The position numbers were made by a program, and so were the translations under genes. The notes beneath the pieces are model-generated. The model was not told where the DNA came from. It did not search any database and saw nothing but the letters and a program-made list of their open reading frames with translations. 38,584 nt of DNA from a bacterium (GTDB lineage Bacteria; Planctomycetota; Planctomycetia; Planctomycetales; Planctomycetaceae): positions 1 through 38,584 of the forward strand of contig WGME01000037.1 in assembly GCA_016125225.1 (NCBI GenBank), written 5' to 3'. Positions 24,914-34,047 of the stretch are shown here, in pieces. Every line of letters begins with the position of its first letter. Position 1 is the stretch's first letter.

Positions 24914-25300
24914 ATGGGCTTTATCGATCTCGAACAACTGGCCCCGATTTCGCCCGTGCCGGGTTGCCGCATGCGAACCCCGTTCGGCGAACACCTGATG
25001 CTGTCGTACCTGGAAATGGACGACGGGGCCGAAGTCCCCTTGCATCATCATCCGCACGAACAAGGGGGAATTCTGCTGCGTGGCAAAGTCCAGCTCACCA
25101 TTGGTGAAGAGACCCAAATCGTTGAGGCGGGATCGCTGTTTCTGATTCCGCCTCACACGCCTCATCGAGCCGTCGCGGTCGATGGCCCTGCTGTGGTGCT
25201 CGACGTTTTCAGCCCGGTTCGCGAAGACTACGCCGCCTTGACCAATCGCTATATTCCGCCCGTGGGCTCTCGGCCAGATTCCAGCGAATTGTCGCGATAA
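24914..25300 (+). CDS. KdgF-like cupin protein
   Basis: A 128-residue single cupin. Metal ligands are in LHHHPHEQGGILLRG (His44, 46 or 48 and Gln50 region) and in PPHTPHRAV. The HHHPHEQ motif and small size resemble KdgF, which converts unsaturated uronic acids from pectin or alginate to linear 4-deoxy-5-keto sugars. ATG 24914 has AAAGGG upstream. It is probably in one operon with the SDR gene. Other small cupins share the motif, so function is only suggested. Confidence 0.75.
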   Translation: MGFIDLEQLAPISPVPGCRMRTPFGEHLMLSYLEMDDGAEVPLHHHPHEQGGILLRGKVQLTIGEETQIVEAGSLFLIPPHTPHRAVAVDGPAVVLDVFSPVREDYAALTNRYIPPVGSRPDSSELSR

Positions 25301-25307
25301 AGTATGT

Positions 25308-25360
25308 CCGTTGCGGCCCCTTATGCCTGGCGATTTGCTACGTATTGGGAATCGCAACGG
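25308..25360. terminator. Inverted repeat between convergent cupin and tsaB genes
   Basis: CCGTTGCG (25308-25315) and CGCAACGG (25353-25360) are exact reverse complements 37 nt apart. The right arm directly abuts the tsaB stop (25361-25363). No T-run. It is a candidate bidirectional 3'-end structure. Confidence 0.35.
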
Positions 25361-26050
25361 TCAAGAAGACGGTGTCACTTGGCGTTTGGCCCATTGTTCT
25401 TCCGCAGCGCTGGGACGCAGGTAGATGGGGGCCAAAGTCCAGATGTTATCCATCTCGCCTCGTTGATAACGGGAAAGCGCGGCCTGGCTGATGCCCGTCG
25501 CTGTCGGTTCCCTGCTCCAGGTTTCCATGCACAATCGGGCCGGAGTGACCTCGGCCGAGAGTTTCGTCACTCCGGAACCGGCGACGACATCGTTCGCGGC
25601 GAGCGTGCGGCTCCATGCGTCACCAGAGACTATGGTCAATTCGGTGGTCGCCTGCCAACCGTCACCACACCGCTCGTAGATTTGGTGAAATAGATCGCCC
25701 CGTTGGGCATCGCTGACAATGTGCAGCCGGGATTCAGATTCCGGAGCTTGCTGAGCAATGCCCGCGAAAGTCTCGACGCCCAGCACGCGGCAACCGAGGG
25801 CGTAGCCCAGCGTCTTCGCGCAGACGACACCAACCCGCAGTCCGGTAAAACTTCCTGGCCCCAAACTGACTGTGATCGCAACCAGCGAGCGAATCGGAAC
25901 CCGCAACTCTGCCAGCAAATCGTGAATTTCGAGAGTCAATGTTTGGGCGTGCCGCCGCCCCGCCGTCGCCAGCGAGCGTTCGACAATCTCGCCCTCACGC
26001 CAGAGAGCGATGGACCCGGTCAAGCCGCTGGTTTCGAGGGAAAGAAGCAT
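25361..26050 (-). CDS. tsaB: tRNA threonylcarbamoyladenosine biosynthesis protein TsaB
   Basis: A 229-residue ASKHA-fold protein that pairs with TsaD to make the universal t6A37 modification of ANN-decoding tRNAs. The start LLSLETSGLTGSIALWREGE and the segment TVSLGPGSFTGLRVGVVCAK, followed by GVETFAGIAQQ, are the usual TsaB signatures. Length is normal (about 230). No Shine-Dalgarno is seen before ATG 26050. It is followed upstream by a degenerate repeat gap and the helicase gene, both on the minus strand. Confidence 0.95.
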   Translation of the reverse strand: MLLSLETSGLTGSIALWREGEIVERSLATAGRRHAQTLTLEIHDLLAELRVPIRSLVAITVSLGPGSFTGLRVGVVCAKTLGYALGCRVLGVETFAGIAQQAPESESRLHIVSDAQRGDLFHQIYERCGDGWQATTELTIVSGDAWSRTLAANDVVAGSGVTKLSAEVTPARLCMETWSREPTATGISQAALSRYQRGEMDNIWTLAPIYLRPSAAEEQWAKRQVTPSS

Positions 26051-26200
26051 CGGGAGGGTTGAGTGTTAAGGGCTTAGGGCTAAGGGTAGTGTAGACATCG
26101 ATATCGACTTGCGAACCTGGAACTGTTACCGCGATCTATCATGCCGCATTTGTCTGAAGTCTCAACCCTCAGCACTTAGCCCTGAACCCTCTTCCTGCAT
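26051..26200. repeat. Member of the degenerate CTTAGCCCTNAGC intergenic repeat family (inverted pair)
   Basis: The left part (26058-26090) reads GTTGAGTGTTAAGGGCTTAG then GGCTAAGGG. The right part (26159-26192) reads CTCAACCCTCAGCACTTAGC then CCTGAACCCTC, which is close to its reverse complement. The right arm extends into the 3' end of the helicase coding sequence. Confidence 0.6.
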
Positions 26201-28132
26201 TTCTGCCAGAAAGCGCGATGGAATCGATTCCCGGCGTTTGCCCCATTTCATGCGAGACATGGACCATGAGATAGTAAGGTAATCGCGAGCGCGGGTGACG
26301 CCGACGTAGGCCAGCCGACGTTCTTCTTCGATGGCTGAAAGTTCGAGGGCATCGACGGATCGCTGGTGCGGCAGGATGCCTTCTTCCAGACCGACCAGAT
26401 AGACCCGTGGAAACTCCAGTCCCTTGGCACTATGCAGGGTCATCAGTTTGACGGCCGGGGCTTCGGCGGTGGGGTCTTCGCCGAAATTATCGTCGCGGGC
26501 ATCGAGCGATGTCTGCTCCAGAAAATCCTGCAACGAGGGTCGCACGGCCTGTCGCTGGTACTCGCGCAAGGTCTGTACGAACTCTTCGACCACTTGCGAG
26601 CGGGCCAGTTGCATCTGTGGTTCTTTGTACTGTTTCTGAATCTCACTTTCGTAGTCGATTTCGTGCAGCAGATGTTCCACGAGATCGGGCAACGAGGCTC
26701 CCGGTTGTTGGAGTTGCTCGCGATAACGAAGCAGCATCGCTTGAAAGTTCGCCAGAGCCGTCGCGGTCTTTGCGGGGACTTCTTTCGCCGCGACAGCCGA
26801 CGGAATCGCCTGCCAGAACCGCAGGCCCGATTTCACGGCACGATTTAGCAGCTTCTCGACGGCGGTTTCGCCAATGCCGCGTGTCGGCGTGTTGATGATC
26901 CGCAGCAGTGAGACCTCATCATCGGGATGGGCAAGCACCTTCAGGTACGACATCACATCGCGGACTTCTTTGCGGTCAAAGAACGATTGCCCGCCGACCA
27001 GCACATAGGGAATCCGCAGGCGGCGCAACTCCGATTCAAAGATACGCGGCTGTTCGTTGGTGCGAAACAGAATGGCGATGTCGCGCGGCGGGACATTCAA
27101 ATGATTGGTGAGGTACGCAATTTCCCGAATCACCCCTTCCGCTTCGGCCTGCTCATCGGGATAGGGCTTGAAGACCACCGGTTGCCCCTGTTTGTGGGCA
27201 ATCAGGGTTTTCTCATGGCGGCCACGGTTATTCCGCACGAGTTGATTGGCCGCTGCGATGATGTCAGTGGTGCAGCGATAGTTGTCCTGCAATCGGATGA
27301 CTTTCGCACCAGGAAACTGCTGCTGAAAACCGAGGATGTGTTTCACCTCGGCACCCCGCCAGCCGTAGATCGACTGGTCATCGTCCCCCACCACACACAA
27401 GTTGCGGTGCGGAGCCACCAGATCGGCGATGATCTGAAACTGGAGCTCGTTGGTATCCTGATACTCGTCGATCTGAATGTGCTCAAAGCGGCGTTGTTGC
27501 CGATCGAGAACCTCCGGGACTTCTTCAAAGAGCTGCCGCGTGAGGAGCAGCAGATCATCGAAATCGACCGCGCCGGCGGCTCTCAATTGGGATTGATACC
27601 TGCGGTAACCGGCGGCGGCGAGAAAGCCTCGATCGTCTTCAACATGATCACGGGCCACTTCCGGCAGCACGCCATTGGTCTTCCAGCGACTGATTTCGAA
27701 GAGCAGGTCGCTAGGCCGTAACGAGGTCTCCGGAACACGGATATCGCGCAGAGCTTTTCGCGCCGCGGACTCCTGATCGCCTCGGTCATAGATGGCGAAT
27801 TTCGACGGATAGCCGAGGGCCTCGATTTCTTCCCGCAGGACGCGCACGCAGTAGGCGTGAAAGGTCGAAATCACCGGCCGATATTTCAGCCGTTTCCCCA
27901 GCTGGTGCTGCATCCGCTCCTGCATTTCGCGGGCGGCTTTATTGGTGAAGGTGACCGAAAGAATGCACTCCGGCGGCACACCCTGCCGGATCAGTTCCGC
28001 CATGCGGTAAGTGATCACGCGGGTCTTGCCGGTCCCTGCTCCGGCGAGGACAAGCAGCGGTCCCGACAGCGTGGTGACAGCCGCCCGCTGCGAGGCATTG
28101 AGTTCATTCAGTCGAGACGAGTTCGCGGTCAT
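26162..28132 (-). CDS. UvrD/Rep-family superfamily 1 DNA helicase
   Basis: A 656-residue SF1A helicase moving 3'-5' on DNA. Motif I VLAGAGTGKTRVI, Ia SVTFTNKAAREM, II IQIDEYQDTNELQ, III VVGDDDQSIYGWRGAE, IV VIRLQDNYRCT, V LMTLHSAKGLEFPRV and VI RRLAYVGVTRARDYL are complete. It is nearer in size to Rep (673) than to UvrD or PcrA (about 720), lacking the long C-terminal tail. The last residues (GSGLSAEG) are encoded by the intergenic repeat. ATG 28132 is preferred over GTG 28141. It is probably a general repair or replication-restart helicase. Confidence 0.95.
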   Translation of the reverse strand: MTANSSRLNELNASQRAAVTTLSGPLLVLAGAGTGKTRVITYRMAELIRQGVPPECILSVTFTNKAAREMQERMQHQLGKRLKYRPVISTFHAYCVRVLREEIEALGYPSKFAIYDRGDQESAARKALRDIRVPETSLRPSDLLFEISRWKTNGVLPEVARDHVEDDRGFLAAAGYRRYQSQLRAAGAVDFDDLLLLTRQLFEEVPEVLDRQQRRFEHIQIDEYQDTNELQFQIIADLVAPHRNLCVVGDDDQSIYGWRGAEVKHILGFQQQFPGAKVIRLQDNYRCTTDIIAAANQLVRNNRGRHEKTLIAHKQGQPVVFKPYPDEQAEAEGVIREIAYLTNHLNVPPRDIAILFRTNEQPRIFESELRRLRIPYVLVGGQSFFDRKEVRDVMSYLKVLAHPDDEVSLLRIINTPTRGIGETAVEKLLNRAVKSGLRFWQAIPSAVAAKEVPAKTATALANFQAMLLRYREQLQQPGASLPDLVEHLLHEIDYESEIQKQYKEPQMQLARSQVVEEFVQTLREYQRQAVRPSLQDFLEQTSLDARDDNFGEDPTAEAPAVKLMTLHSAKGLEFPRVYLVGLEEGILPHQRSVDALELSAIEEERRLAYVGVTRARDYLTISWSMSRMKWGKRRESIPSRFLAEMQEEGSGLSAEG

Positions 28133-28252
28133 CGTAGACACGGAGTCGATCCATCCATTCCGTAACGCTTCCCCACCGAAGTCTGTCGGCGAGATTCCCT
28201 TGCGAGATCATGCCGTAGCGCATCCCGGACTGCCAGCGATCGCCCGATTTCT

Positions 28253-29146
28253 TCAACTCGACTTCTTTGCCCGACGAGCTTCGGCTTCACGCAGTGGTTC
28301 CAGCATGGCCCCCATGGTCGGCCAGCGGTCTTCGGGGCGGACGGCAAGGCCCTTCATGAGGGTTTGACAGACTTGCGGGTCGAGATCGGGAACCAACCGC
28401 TGCAGATCATCTGGCGGCGCATTGATGTGCTGCATCACTGCTTCCAGAGTAGCCCCGGCTTCCCACGGCAAGCGTCGCGCCGCCATTTCGTAACAGGTCA
28501 CCGCATACGAAAAGATGTCGATCCGCTGATCGGTCCGTTGCCGTTTGATCAATTCCGGTGCCATGTAGTTCGCCGTCCCGGTGCGGTTTCCCGGCGCCTG
28601 AAACGGCGGCGTGTTCGGAACCACCAGACCGAAGTCGATCAGCTTGATGTTATGGTCCTGATCGAGCATCACATTGCGCGGGCAGATGTCGCGATGAATC
28701 CAGTTCTGCTTGTGGAAGTGCTCAATCGCTTCTCCCAGTTCGATCATGAAGCGAATGCGATTCTGCTTCATGATGTCATTCTGGAGCGAGATGAGGTAAC
28801 TCAAGCTGGGGCCATCGACAAATTCCATCACCAGATACTGTTCGTTCTTGGTGGTGACTCCGTACTCCATGGTCTTGACGATATTCGGATGCCGCAGTTG
28901 AACGGCGATTTCGCCTTCGGATGGTTTCTTAACCTTCATACCCTGAAAGCGAGCTTCGAATCGTTTGGTTTTTTCGATATCGAGCAACTTCAATGCGACG
29001 GTCCGACCGGAATTCATATCTTTAGCACGAAAGACTTTCGACATGCTCCCCTGACCTGTTGGAGCTTCCAGAATGAATCGCTTGGAGATATCGACCTTCT
29101 TCACCTTCGGGCCGGGAGTGAAGAGCTTTTTGAGGAAATCGAGCAT
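28253..29146 (-). CDS. Soluble Ser/Thr-type protein kinase with tyrosine-kinase-like catalytic loop
   Basis: A 297-residue kinase domain without membrane helix or extra domains. G-loop TGQGSMSKVF (30-39), ATP-binding Lys53 in TVALKLLD, Glu79 region, catalytic loop HRDICPRN (151-158), DFG (171-173) and APEL are all present, so it should be active. The catalytic loop has Cys where Ser/Thr kinases have Lys (HRDLKPEN) and Arg before Asn as in tyrosine kinases. The start MLDFLKKLFTPG fits planctomycete relatives as I recall them; ATGs at 29158 and 29200 are alternatives, the latter with an AGGGCGA upstream. It is divergent from the Gfo/Idh/MocA gene. Confidence 0.85.
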   Translation of the reverse strand: MLDFLKKLFTPGPKVKKVDISKRFILEAPTGQGSMSKVFRAKDMNSGRTVALKLLDIEKTKRFEARFQGMKVKKPSEGEIAVQLRHPNIVKTMEYGVTTKNEQYLVMEFVDGPSLSYLISLQNDIMKQNRIRFMIELGEAIEHFHKQNWIHRDICPRNVMLDQDHNIKLIDFGLVVPNTPPFQAPGNRTGTANYMAPELIKRQRTDQRIDIFSYAVTCYEMAARRLPWEAGATLEAVMQHINAPPDDLQRLVPDLDPQVCQTLMKGLAVRPEDRWPTMGAMLEPLREAEARRAKKSS

Positions 29147-29330
29147 GGAGCGCGGCATTTCGTTGAGAAGGACAAGCGATTCGGTCTGGACGCTGCGCAT
29201 GGCAGATCGCCCTGATTTGCGAGTATAGTTTCCAACGTTGAACTGTGCCATGAATCCACAGGCATTGTCGGTGAGAGAAGTGGTGCAGCCGTGCCTGTCT
29301 CCTATGAACACCAACAGAGAGTGCGTCGTC

Positions 29331-30410
29331 ATGTCAGAGCGAACTCGCCGCGAATTTCTGCTGCAGTCGGTCGCGACCGGGGCAGCATTTTCGATGCTGC
29401 CAGCTCTCAATGCGAGTGAGATCTCTGCGAAACGGACACCGATCAAAATCGGCCAGATTGGTACAGGGCACGCGCATGCCAGCAAGCTCGGCGTGTATCG
29501 CAAATCGGAGGATTACGAAGTCGTCGGCATTGTTGAACCCGATGCGGAGAGGAAGCAGAGGGCCGAAGCGCAGGATGTCTACCGTGATCTGCCCTGGATG
29601 ACGACGGAACAACTGCTCAACACGCCGGGACTGCAGGCTGTGCTCGTCGAGACCGATGTGCCTGATCTGCTCGATACGGCGGAACTCTGTGTTGCTGCGG
29701 GGAAGCACATTCATCTCGACAAGCCGGCCGGTGCTTCGCTGTCGCAATTTCGCAAGATCCTGGCGGAGGCGGAACGGCAACAGCTCATCGTGCAAATGGG
29801 TTACATGTACCGCTACAACCCCGGCGTGGTGCTGCTGCAGGAACTCCTCTCACAGGGCTGGCTGGGAGAGATTTTCGAAGTCCACACCGTGATGAGCAAA
29901 GTAGTCCCCAACGCCGAGCGTGTGCGGCTGGCCCGGTATTCCGGCGGCATGATGTTCGAACTCGGTTGCCATTTGCTTGATCTGGTGGTGCGATTGCTTG
30001 GCAGACCGACCCAGGTGACTTCCGTGCTGCAACATGTCGGACCTCAAATGGATGACTTGATGGACAGCACACTGGCGCTTCTGGAATACCCGAAAGCCAC
30101 GGCGACCGTGCGAGCCGCCGGTGTTGAGGTTGATGGCGGGCGGCGACGTCATCTTACCGTCTGCGGAACCAAAGGGACGTTCCACATTCAGCCGCTCGAT
30201 AATCCGGCCGTGCAGGTCTCGCTGGATGCAGCCCAAGGGGATTATCGCAAAGGTTTCCAGTCGATTGCATTGCCGGTGTACGCCCGATATGTAGACGATG
30301 CTGCCGAAATGGCGCGCATCATTCGCGGCGATTCGCCGTTGCGATTTGGCTACGACCATGATTTGGCTGTGCAGGAGACGCTGTTGCGGGCCAGTCAAAT
30401 GCCTGTCTGA
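29331..30410 (+). CDS. Tat-exported Gfo/Idh/MocA-family oxidoreductase
   Basis: A 359-residue protein. The N-terminus SERTRREFLLQSVATGAAFS is a twin-arginine signal. The Rossmann start is KIGQIGTGHAHASKLG, the catalytic-side motif is HIHLDKPAGAS (the EKP equivalent), then MGYMYRYNPGV and the C-terminal domain MFELGCHLLDLVVRLL. Such enzymes oxidise or reduce sugars or sugar derivatives using bound NAD(P). Tat-exported copies are common and expanded in planctomycetes; the substrate is not evident. ATG 29331 is the start that puts the RR motif at the N-terminus. Confidence 0.9.
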   Translation: MSERTRREFLLQSVATGAAFSMLPALNASEISAKRTPIKIGQIGTGHAHASKLGVYRKSEDYEVVGIVEPDAERKQRAEAQDVYRDLPWMTTEQLLNTPGLQAVLVETDVPDLLDTAELCVAAGKHIHLDKPAGASLSQFRKILAEAERQQLIVQMGYMYRYNPGVVLLQELLSQGWLGEIFEVHTVMSKVVPNAERVRLARYSGGMMFELGCHLLDLVVRLLGRPTQVTSVLQHVGPQMDDLMDSTLALLEYPKATATVRAAGVEVDGGRRRHLTVCGTKGTFHIQPLDNPAVQVSLDAAQGDYRKGFQSIALPVYARYVDDAAEMARIIRGDSPLRFGYDHDLAVQETLLRASQMPV

Positions 30411-30697
30411 CCTAGGGTTTCTCCTAGTTCTCCAAATTGTCAGTGTCGCATTCCGCCGAAGCGACTGACTCAAAATGCCTCACTTGGTAGAATTCAGCCG
30501 AGGATCGTTGGCGACAATCGGCCATTTTTGCATCCCAATTCGGACCAAAGTCCAACGGCATAGAGATTGCTGGCGTAGGCCGTTCAGCCAACGCATGTTC
30601 TGTAAGTCCTCTCATCTTTTCACCGGAGCGATCGCCGGTTTCTGTTCTCGATCGCAAATGTGTTGTTTCTTCTAGATTTTCTTCGAAAGGATGGAAC

Positions 30698-31024
30698 GTG
30701 ACCCTGACGCTAGGACTGCTGGAGGTCTACCAGGCCGGAGAACTGACGGTTGTCGGTTTCGGCGGCCGGGAGATTCTGGAACAGGTTAGCCTGATTGAGT
30801 ACCGCGATGAATTGCAGTCGCTGATTGATGATGCCAATTGCCAGACTCTGGCCATCGACTTGACAGGGGTGCGGGTTGTCCCGAGCGGCATGCTCGGCAT
30901 TCTGGCCTCGATTCATGGCAAGGGCGTGGAAGTGCAGTTGTTCAATGCGGGCGAAGAGATTTGCGAAGTGCTCGCAATCACCAAGCTCGACCGCCTCTTC
31001 AAGCTGCATGAAGTGGAAGTCTGA
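30698..31024 (+). CDS. STAS-domain protein (anti-sigma factor antagonist-like)
   Basis: A 108-residue single STAS domain. LTVVGFGGREILEQVSLIEY is the first strand and helix, LAIDLTGVRVVPSGMLGILA is the phosphoswitch loop with Ser in the position phosphorylated in SpoIIAA/RsbV proteins, and VQLFNAGEEICEVLAITKLD the last part. It starts with GTG 30698 after AAAGGATGG. No kinase or sigma gene of the Rsb type is adjacent. It is a single-gene unit ended by a clear terminator. Confidence 0.88.
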   Translation: MTLTLGLLEVYQAGELTVVGFGGREILEQVSLIEYRDELQSLIDDANCQTLAIDLTGVRVVPSGMLGILASIHGKGVEVQLFNAGEEICEVLAITKLDRLFKLHEVEV

Positions 31025-31055
31025 CCTCCGAACGTACTGATCGAACTCGAAAGAT

Positions 31056-31100
31056 GGCCCGCTGACAATCGTGGAATTGTCAGCGGGCCGTTTCGTTTTC
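31056..31100 (+). terminator. Rho-independent terminator after the STAS gene
   Basis: A 14-bp perfect stem, GGCCCGCTGACAAT (31056-31069) with ATTGTCAGCGGGCC (31076-31089), a 6-nt loop, then GTTTCGTTTTCC. It separates the STAS gene from uvrB. Confidence 0.92.
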
Positions 31101-31182
31101 CGATCTCGATTTGCTTGCCGATCGGTTCTGCCCGTCCCACAATGCATGGGAACGATCTTCGGTCCCATGGACGGCTGCTGAT

Positions 31183-33282
31183 ATGCCTCAGTTTCAACTT
31201 GCGAGTCCTTTTCCCCCCGGCGGCGACCAGCCCAAGGCGATTGCCTCTCTGGTGCGCGGGTTGAAAGAAGGCAAGAACAGCCAGGTCTTGCTGGGGGTCA
31301 CGGGGTCAGGCAAGACTTTCACGATGGCCAACGTCATCGCGGAATTGCAGCGGCCAGCTCTTGTTCTCTCTCACAATAAAACCTTGGCAGCCCAACTCTA
31401 CGGCGAGTTCCGCGAGTTCTTCCCGCATAACGCGGTAAGCTACTTCGTCAGTTACTACGACTACTATCAGCCCGAAGCCTACATCCCGCAGCGTGATATC
31501 TACATCGAAAAAGACGCCTCGATCAACGAAGAAATCGACCGGTTGCGGTTGGCCGCCACAAGTGCCTTGGTCAGCCGTCGAGATGTCGTGGTCGTCGCGA
31601 GTGTCAGTTGCATTTATGGTTTGGGTTCGCCGAAAGATTATCTGGAAGCGATGGTGCCCTTACGGGTCGGTGAATCTGTTGACCGCGACGAATTCCTGCG
31701 CAAGCTCTGCGACATTCAATACACCCGCAATGATTACCAGCCGACCCGAGCCCACTTCCGAGTGCGGGGCGATGTCATTGAAGTCTGGCCGGCCTACGAA
31801 GAGTTCGCGTTCCGTGTCGAACTGTGGGGCGATGAAGTCGAAAAACTCGCCATCATCAACCCGGTGACGGGCGATGAACTGAAACGCGTCGATGACATTT
31901 ATGTCTACCCCGCCAAGCACTATGTGTTGCCCGAAGAACGCATCGGCGAGGGGTGTGCCGAGATCGAACGTGAACTGACCGAGCAACTCGAAAAATTCCG
32001 CCGCGAGGGCAAACTTCTCGAAGCTCAACGCCTGAATGCCCGCACCCGGCACGATCTGGAATTGCTCCGTGAGATGGGTTTCTGCCCAGGCATTGAGAAC
32101 TACAGCCGGGCTCTTTCGGGCCGCAATCCCGGCGAGCCACCCTACACCCTGCTCGACTTCTTTCCCGATGATTTTCTGATGTTCATTGATGAGTCGCATG
32201 TCACCGTCCCCCAGGTGAAGGCGATGTATGCCGGTGACCGCAGCCGCAAAACGACATTGGTCGACCATGGTTTCCGACTCCCCATGGCACTCGATAACCG
32301 TCCTTTGAAGTTTGAGGAATGGAACGCGCGCCGCCGACAAACAGTTTTCGTCTCTGCCACTCCTGATGACTGGGAACTCGAACAATCGGGCGGCGAAATC
32401 GTCGAACAGGTGATTCGTCCCACGGGGTTGGTTGACCCGCAGATTCAAATTCATCCCGCACGTGGTCAGGTACCACATCTTATTGAGCAAATTCGACAAC
32501 GGGCCGGGGTTGGCGAACGGGTGCTCATCACCACTCTTACTAAGCGACTCGCCGAAGACTTAACCACTTATCTTCGCGAAGAGGCGATTCGCTGTGCGTG
32601 GCTACACAGCGAACTGGATGCCTTTGAACGCGTCGAAATTCTGCGGGAGTTGCGTGAGAACAAGTATGACGCCGTGGTCGGCGTGAACCTGTTGCGAGAA
32701 GGTCTCGATTTGCCTGAAGTCTCTCTGGTCGCGATTCTGGATGCTGACAAGGAAGGTTTCCTGCGGAGTGAAACCAGTCTCATTCAGACGATCGGCCGCT
32801 CGGCCCGTAACGTCAACGCGCAGGTCGTGCTCTATGCCGATAAAGTAACCGACAGCATGCAGCGGGCCATCGATGAAACGAACCGCCGTCGCGAATTGCA
32901 GATCGCCTACAACGTCCAACACAACATCACGCCGGAAACCATCCGCAAGGCCATTCGCCGTGGGATTGAAGAAGAGGTGGAAGCTCGCCGGATTGTTCAG
33001 CAGGCCGCGGGGTCTAAAAGCGAAACTCAATTTGTCACGCAGGAATTTCTCGGCGAACTCGAACGCGAAATGCTCGAAGCAGCTCAGAACCTGGAGTTCG
33101 AACGGGCCGCAAAACTCCGCGACCGCATCACACAGTTGAAGCAACAGGTCGGGCAGATGGTCGCCGCGGAGGATGAGCCCGGCTTTGTTGAAGGCCGACC
33201 GTCAAAAGGTTCCAAGCGGAAAAAACGGGGGGACGCCGCACGGGGCATTGTCTCCAAGCCCAAACGCAAAGCCCGGGATTGA
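31183..33282 (+). CDS. uvrB: Excinuclease ABC subunit UvrB
   Basis: A 699-residue damage-recognition helicase of nucleotide excision repair, which loads with UvrA and recruits UvrC. Walker A LLGVTGSGKTFTMANV, the beta-hairpin region SYYDYYQPEAYIPQRDIYIE, motif II FIDESHVTVPQ, motif VI QTIGRSARN and the C-terminal UVR (UvrC-binding) motif NLEFERAAKLRDRITQL are complete. A short Lys/Arg-rich tail follows. ATG 31183 is chosen as the family start MPQFQLASPFPPGGDQPKAI. Housekeeping, single gene. Confidence 0.98.
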   Translation: MPQFQLASPFPPGGDQPKAIASLVRGLKEGKNSQVLLGVTGSGKTFTMANVIAELQRPALVLSHNKTLAAQLYGEFREFFPHNAVSYFVSYYDYYQPEAYIPQRDIYIEKDASINEEIDRLRLAATSALVSRRDVVVVASVSCIYGLGSPKDYLEAMVPLRVGESVDRDEFLRKLCDIQYTRNDYQPTRAHFRVRGDVIEVWPAYEEFAFRVELWGDEVEKLAIINPVTGDELKRVDDIYVYPAKHYVLPEERIGEGCAEIERELTEQLEKFRREGKLLEAQRLNARTRHDLELLREMGFCPGIENYSRALSGRNPGEPPYTLLDFFPDDFLMFIDESHVTVPQVKAMYAGDRSRKTTLVDHGFRLPMALDNRPLKFEEWNARRRQTVFVSATPDDWELEQSGGEIVEQVIRPTGLVDPQIQIHPARGQVPHLIEQIRQRAGVGERVLITTLTKRLAEDLTTYLREEAIRCAWLHSELDAFERVEILRELRENKYDAVVGVNLLREGLDLPEVSLVAILDADKEGFLRSETSLIQTIGRSARNVNAQVVLYADKVTDSMQRAIDETNRRRELQIAYNVQHNITPETIRKAIRRGIEEEVEARRIVQQAAGSKSETQFVTQEFLGELEREMLEAAQNLEFERAAKLRDRITQLKQQVGQMVAAEDEPGFVEGRPSKGSKRKKRGDAARGIVSKPKRKARD

Positions 33283-33291
33283 TCCGACTGA

Positions 33292-33864
33292 TCACTCGCC
33301 CGCAGACTCTGTTCCCACATCCTCTGCCATCTCGGCGGGCTCTGGCCCATTGGACTTTGCGCGAAAGCGGAGCGAATTCGCCATCTTGCGAAGCGTTTGG
33401 GCGGTTTGCCGTTTGACATGCTCAAATGGGAGCTCGAGGACCTCAATGTCACGAGCCCGCCGATCAAGTACGCTTCCCCAGAGTGTCAGTTTACCGTGCA
33501 GCCAGATGCGATCTTCGGCAGTCAACGGAGTGTGGTCGAGAGTTGAGACTGCGGCATAGTGACGGTGAAACTCGGCCAGTTGTGACCGTAATTGCCCGCG
33601 ATCTTCCGGCACTCGAGGAGCCCAGTCATCTATTGCCAGTGCGAGATTCTCCAGGTATTGATCACGCGAGACTGACTGATTCAGCAACTCAACACGAGCA
33701 AACCCCCACGGTTCGGTTCCCGCCGCAGGCTTTGTCGGCAACAGGAACCACCAGATCGCCACGAGAGCCAAAACCAACCCAACGCCCATGAGAATGATCG
33801 GCGGACGACCTGATTTCACTTCTGGAGCATCAGCTTGGGGATGTTCGGTCACTTTGCTGGTCAT
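33292..33864 (-). CDS. Single-pass membrane protein of unknown function
   Basis: A 190-residue protein. One membrane helix (about residues 21-42, PPIILMGVGLVLALVAIWWF) precedes an extracytoplasmic, Arg-rich helical domain with WGSVLDRRARDIEVLELPFE. No family is recognised. ATG 33864 gives the only plausible N-terminus; the frame upstream runs through the tRNA-Ser gene. It converges on uvrB with 9 bp between stops. Confidence 0.75.
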   Translation of the reverse strand: MTSKVTEHPQADAPEVKSGRPPIILMGVGLVLALVAIWWFLLPTKPAAGTEPWGFARVELLNQSVSRDQYLENLALAIDDWAPRVPEDRGQLRSQLAEFHRHYAAVSTLDHTPLTAEDRIWLHGKLTLWGSVLDRRARDIEVLELPFEHVKRQTAQTLRKMANSLRFRAKSNGPEPAEMAEDVGTESAGE

Positions 33865-34047
33865 CAAAGTCAATTTCTCGTTGCAAGGTACCAGGGATCT
33901 GGCGAGTCCTCTGGGAAAACCAAGCGAATCACAATCGGCTCGTTTGGAGGATTCTGAGCAGAGAATTTTAACCGCTGATGAACTTTGCGCGACCAGTCCC
34001 GGAGCCAGACTTGCCAGAAATTCATAGACCAGATTATGATCTCCCCC

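Noticed and set aside
26366-27721. Long plus-strand open frames opposite the helicase
   Set aside because: The minus-strand frame contains all seven helicase motifs in order; the opposite frames have no motifs.
30413-30427. CTAGG/CCTAG repeat after the Gfo/Idh/MocA gene
   Set aside because: Only a 5-bp stem without a T-run; too weak to call a terminator.
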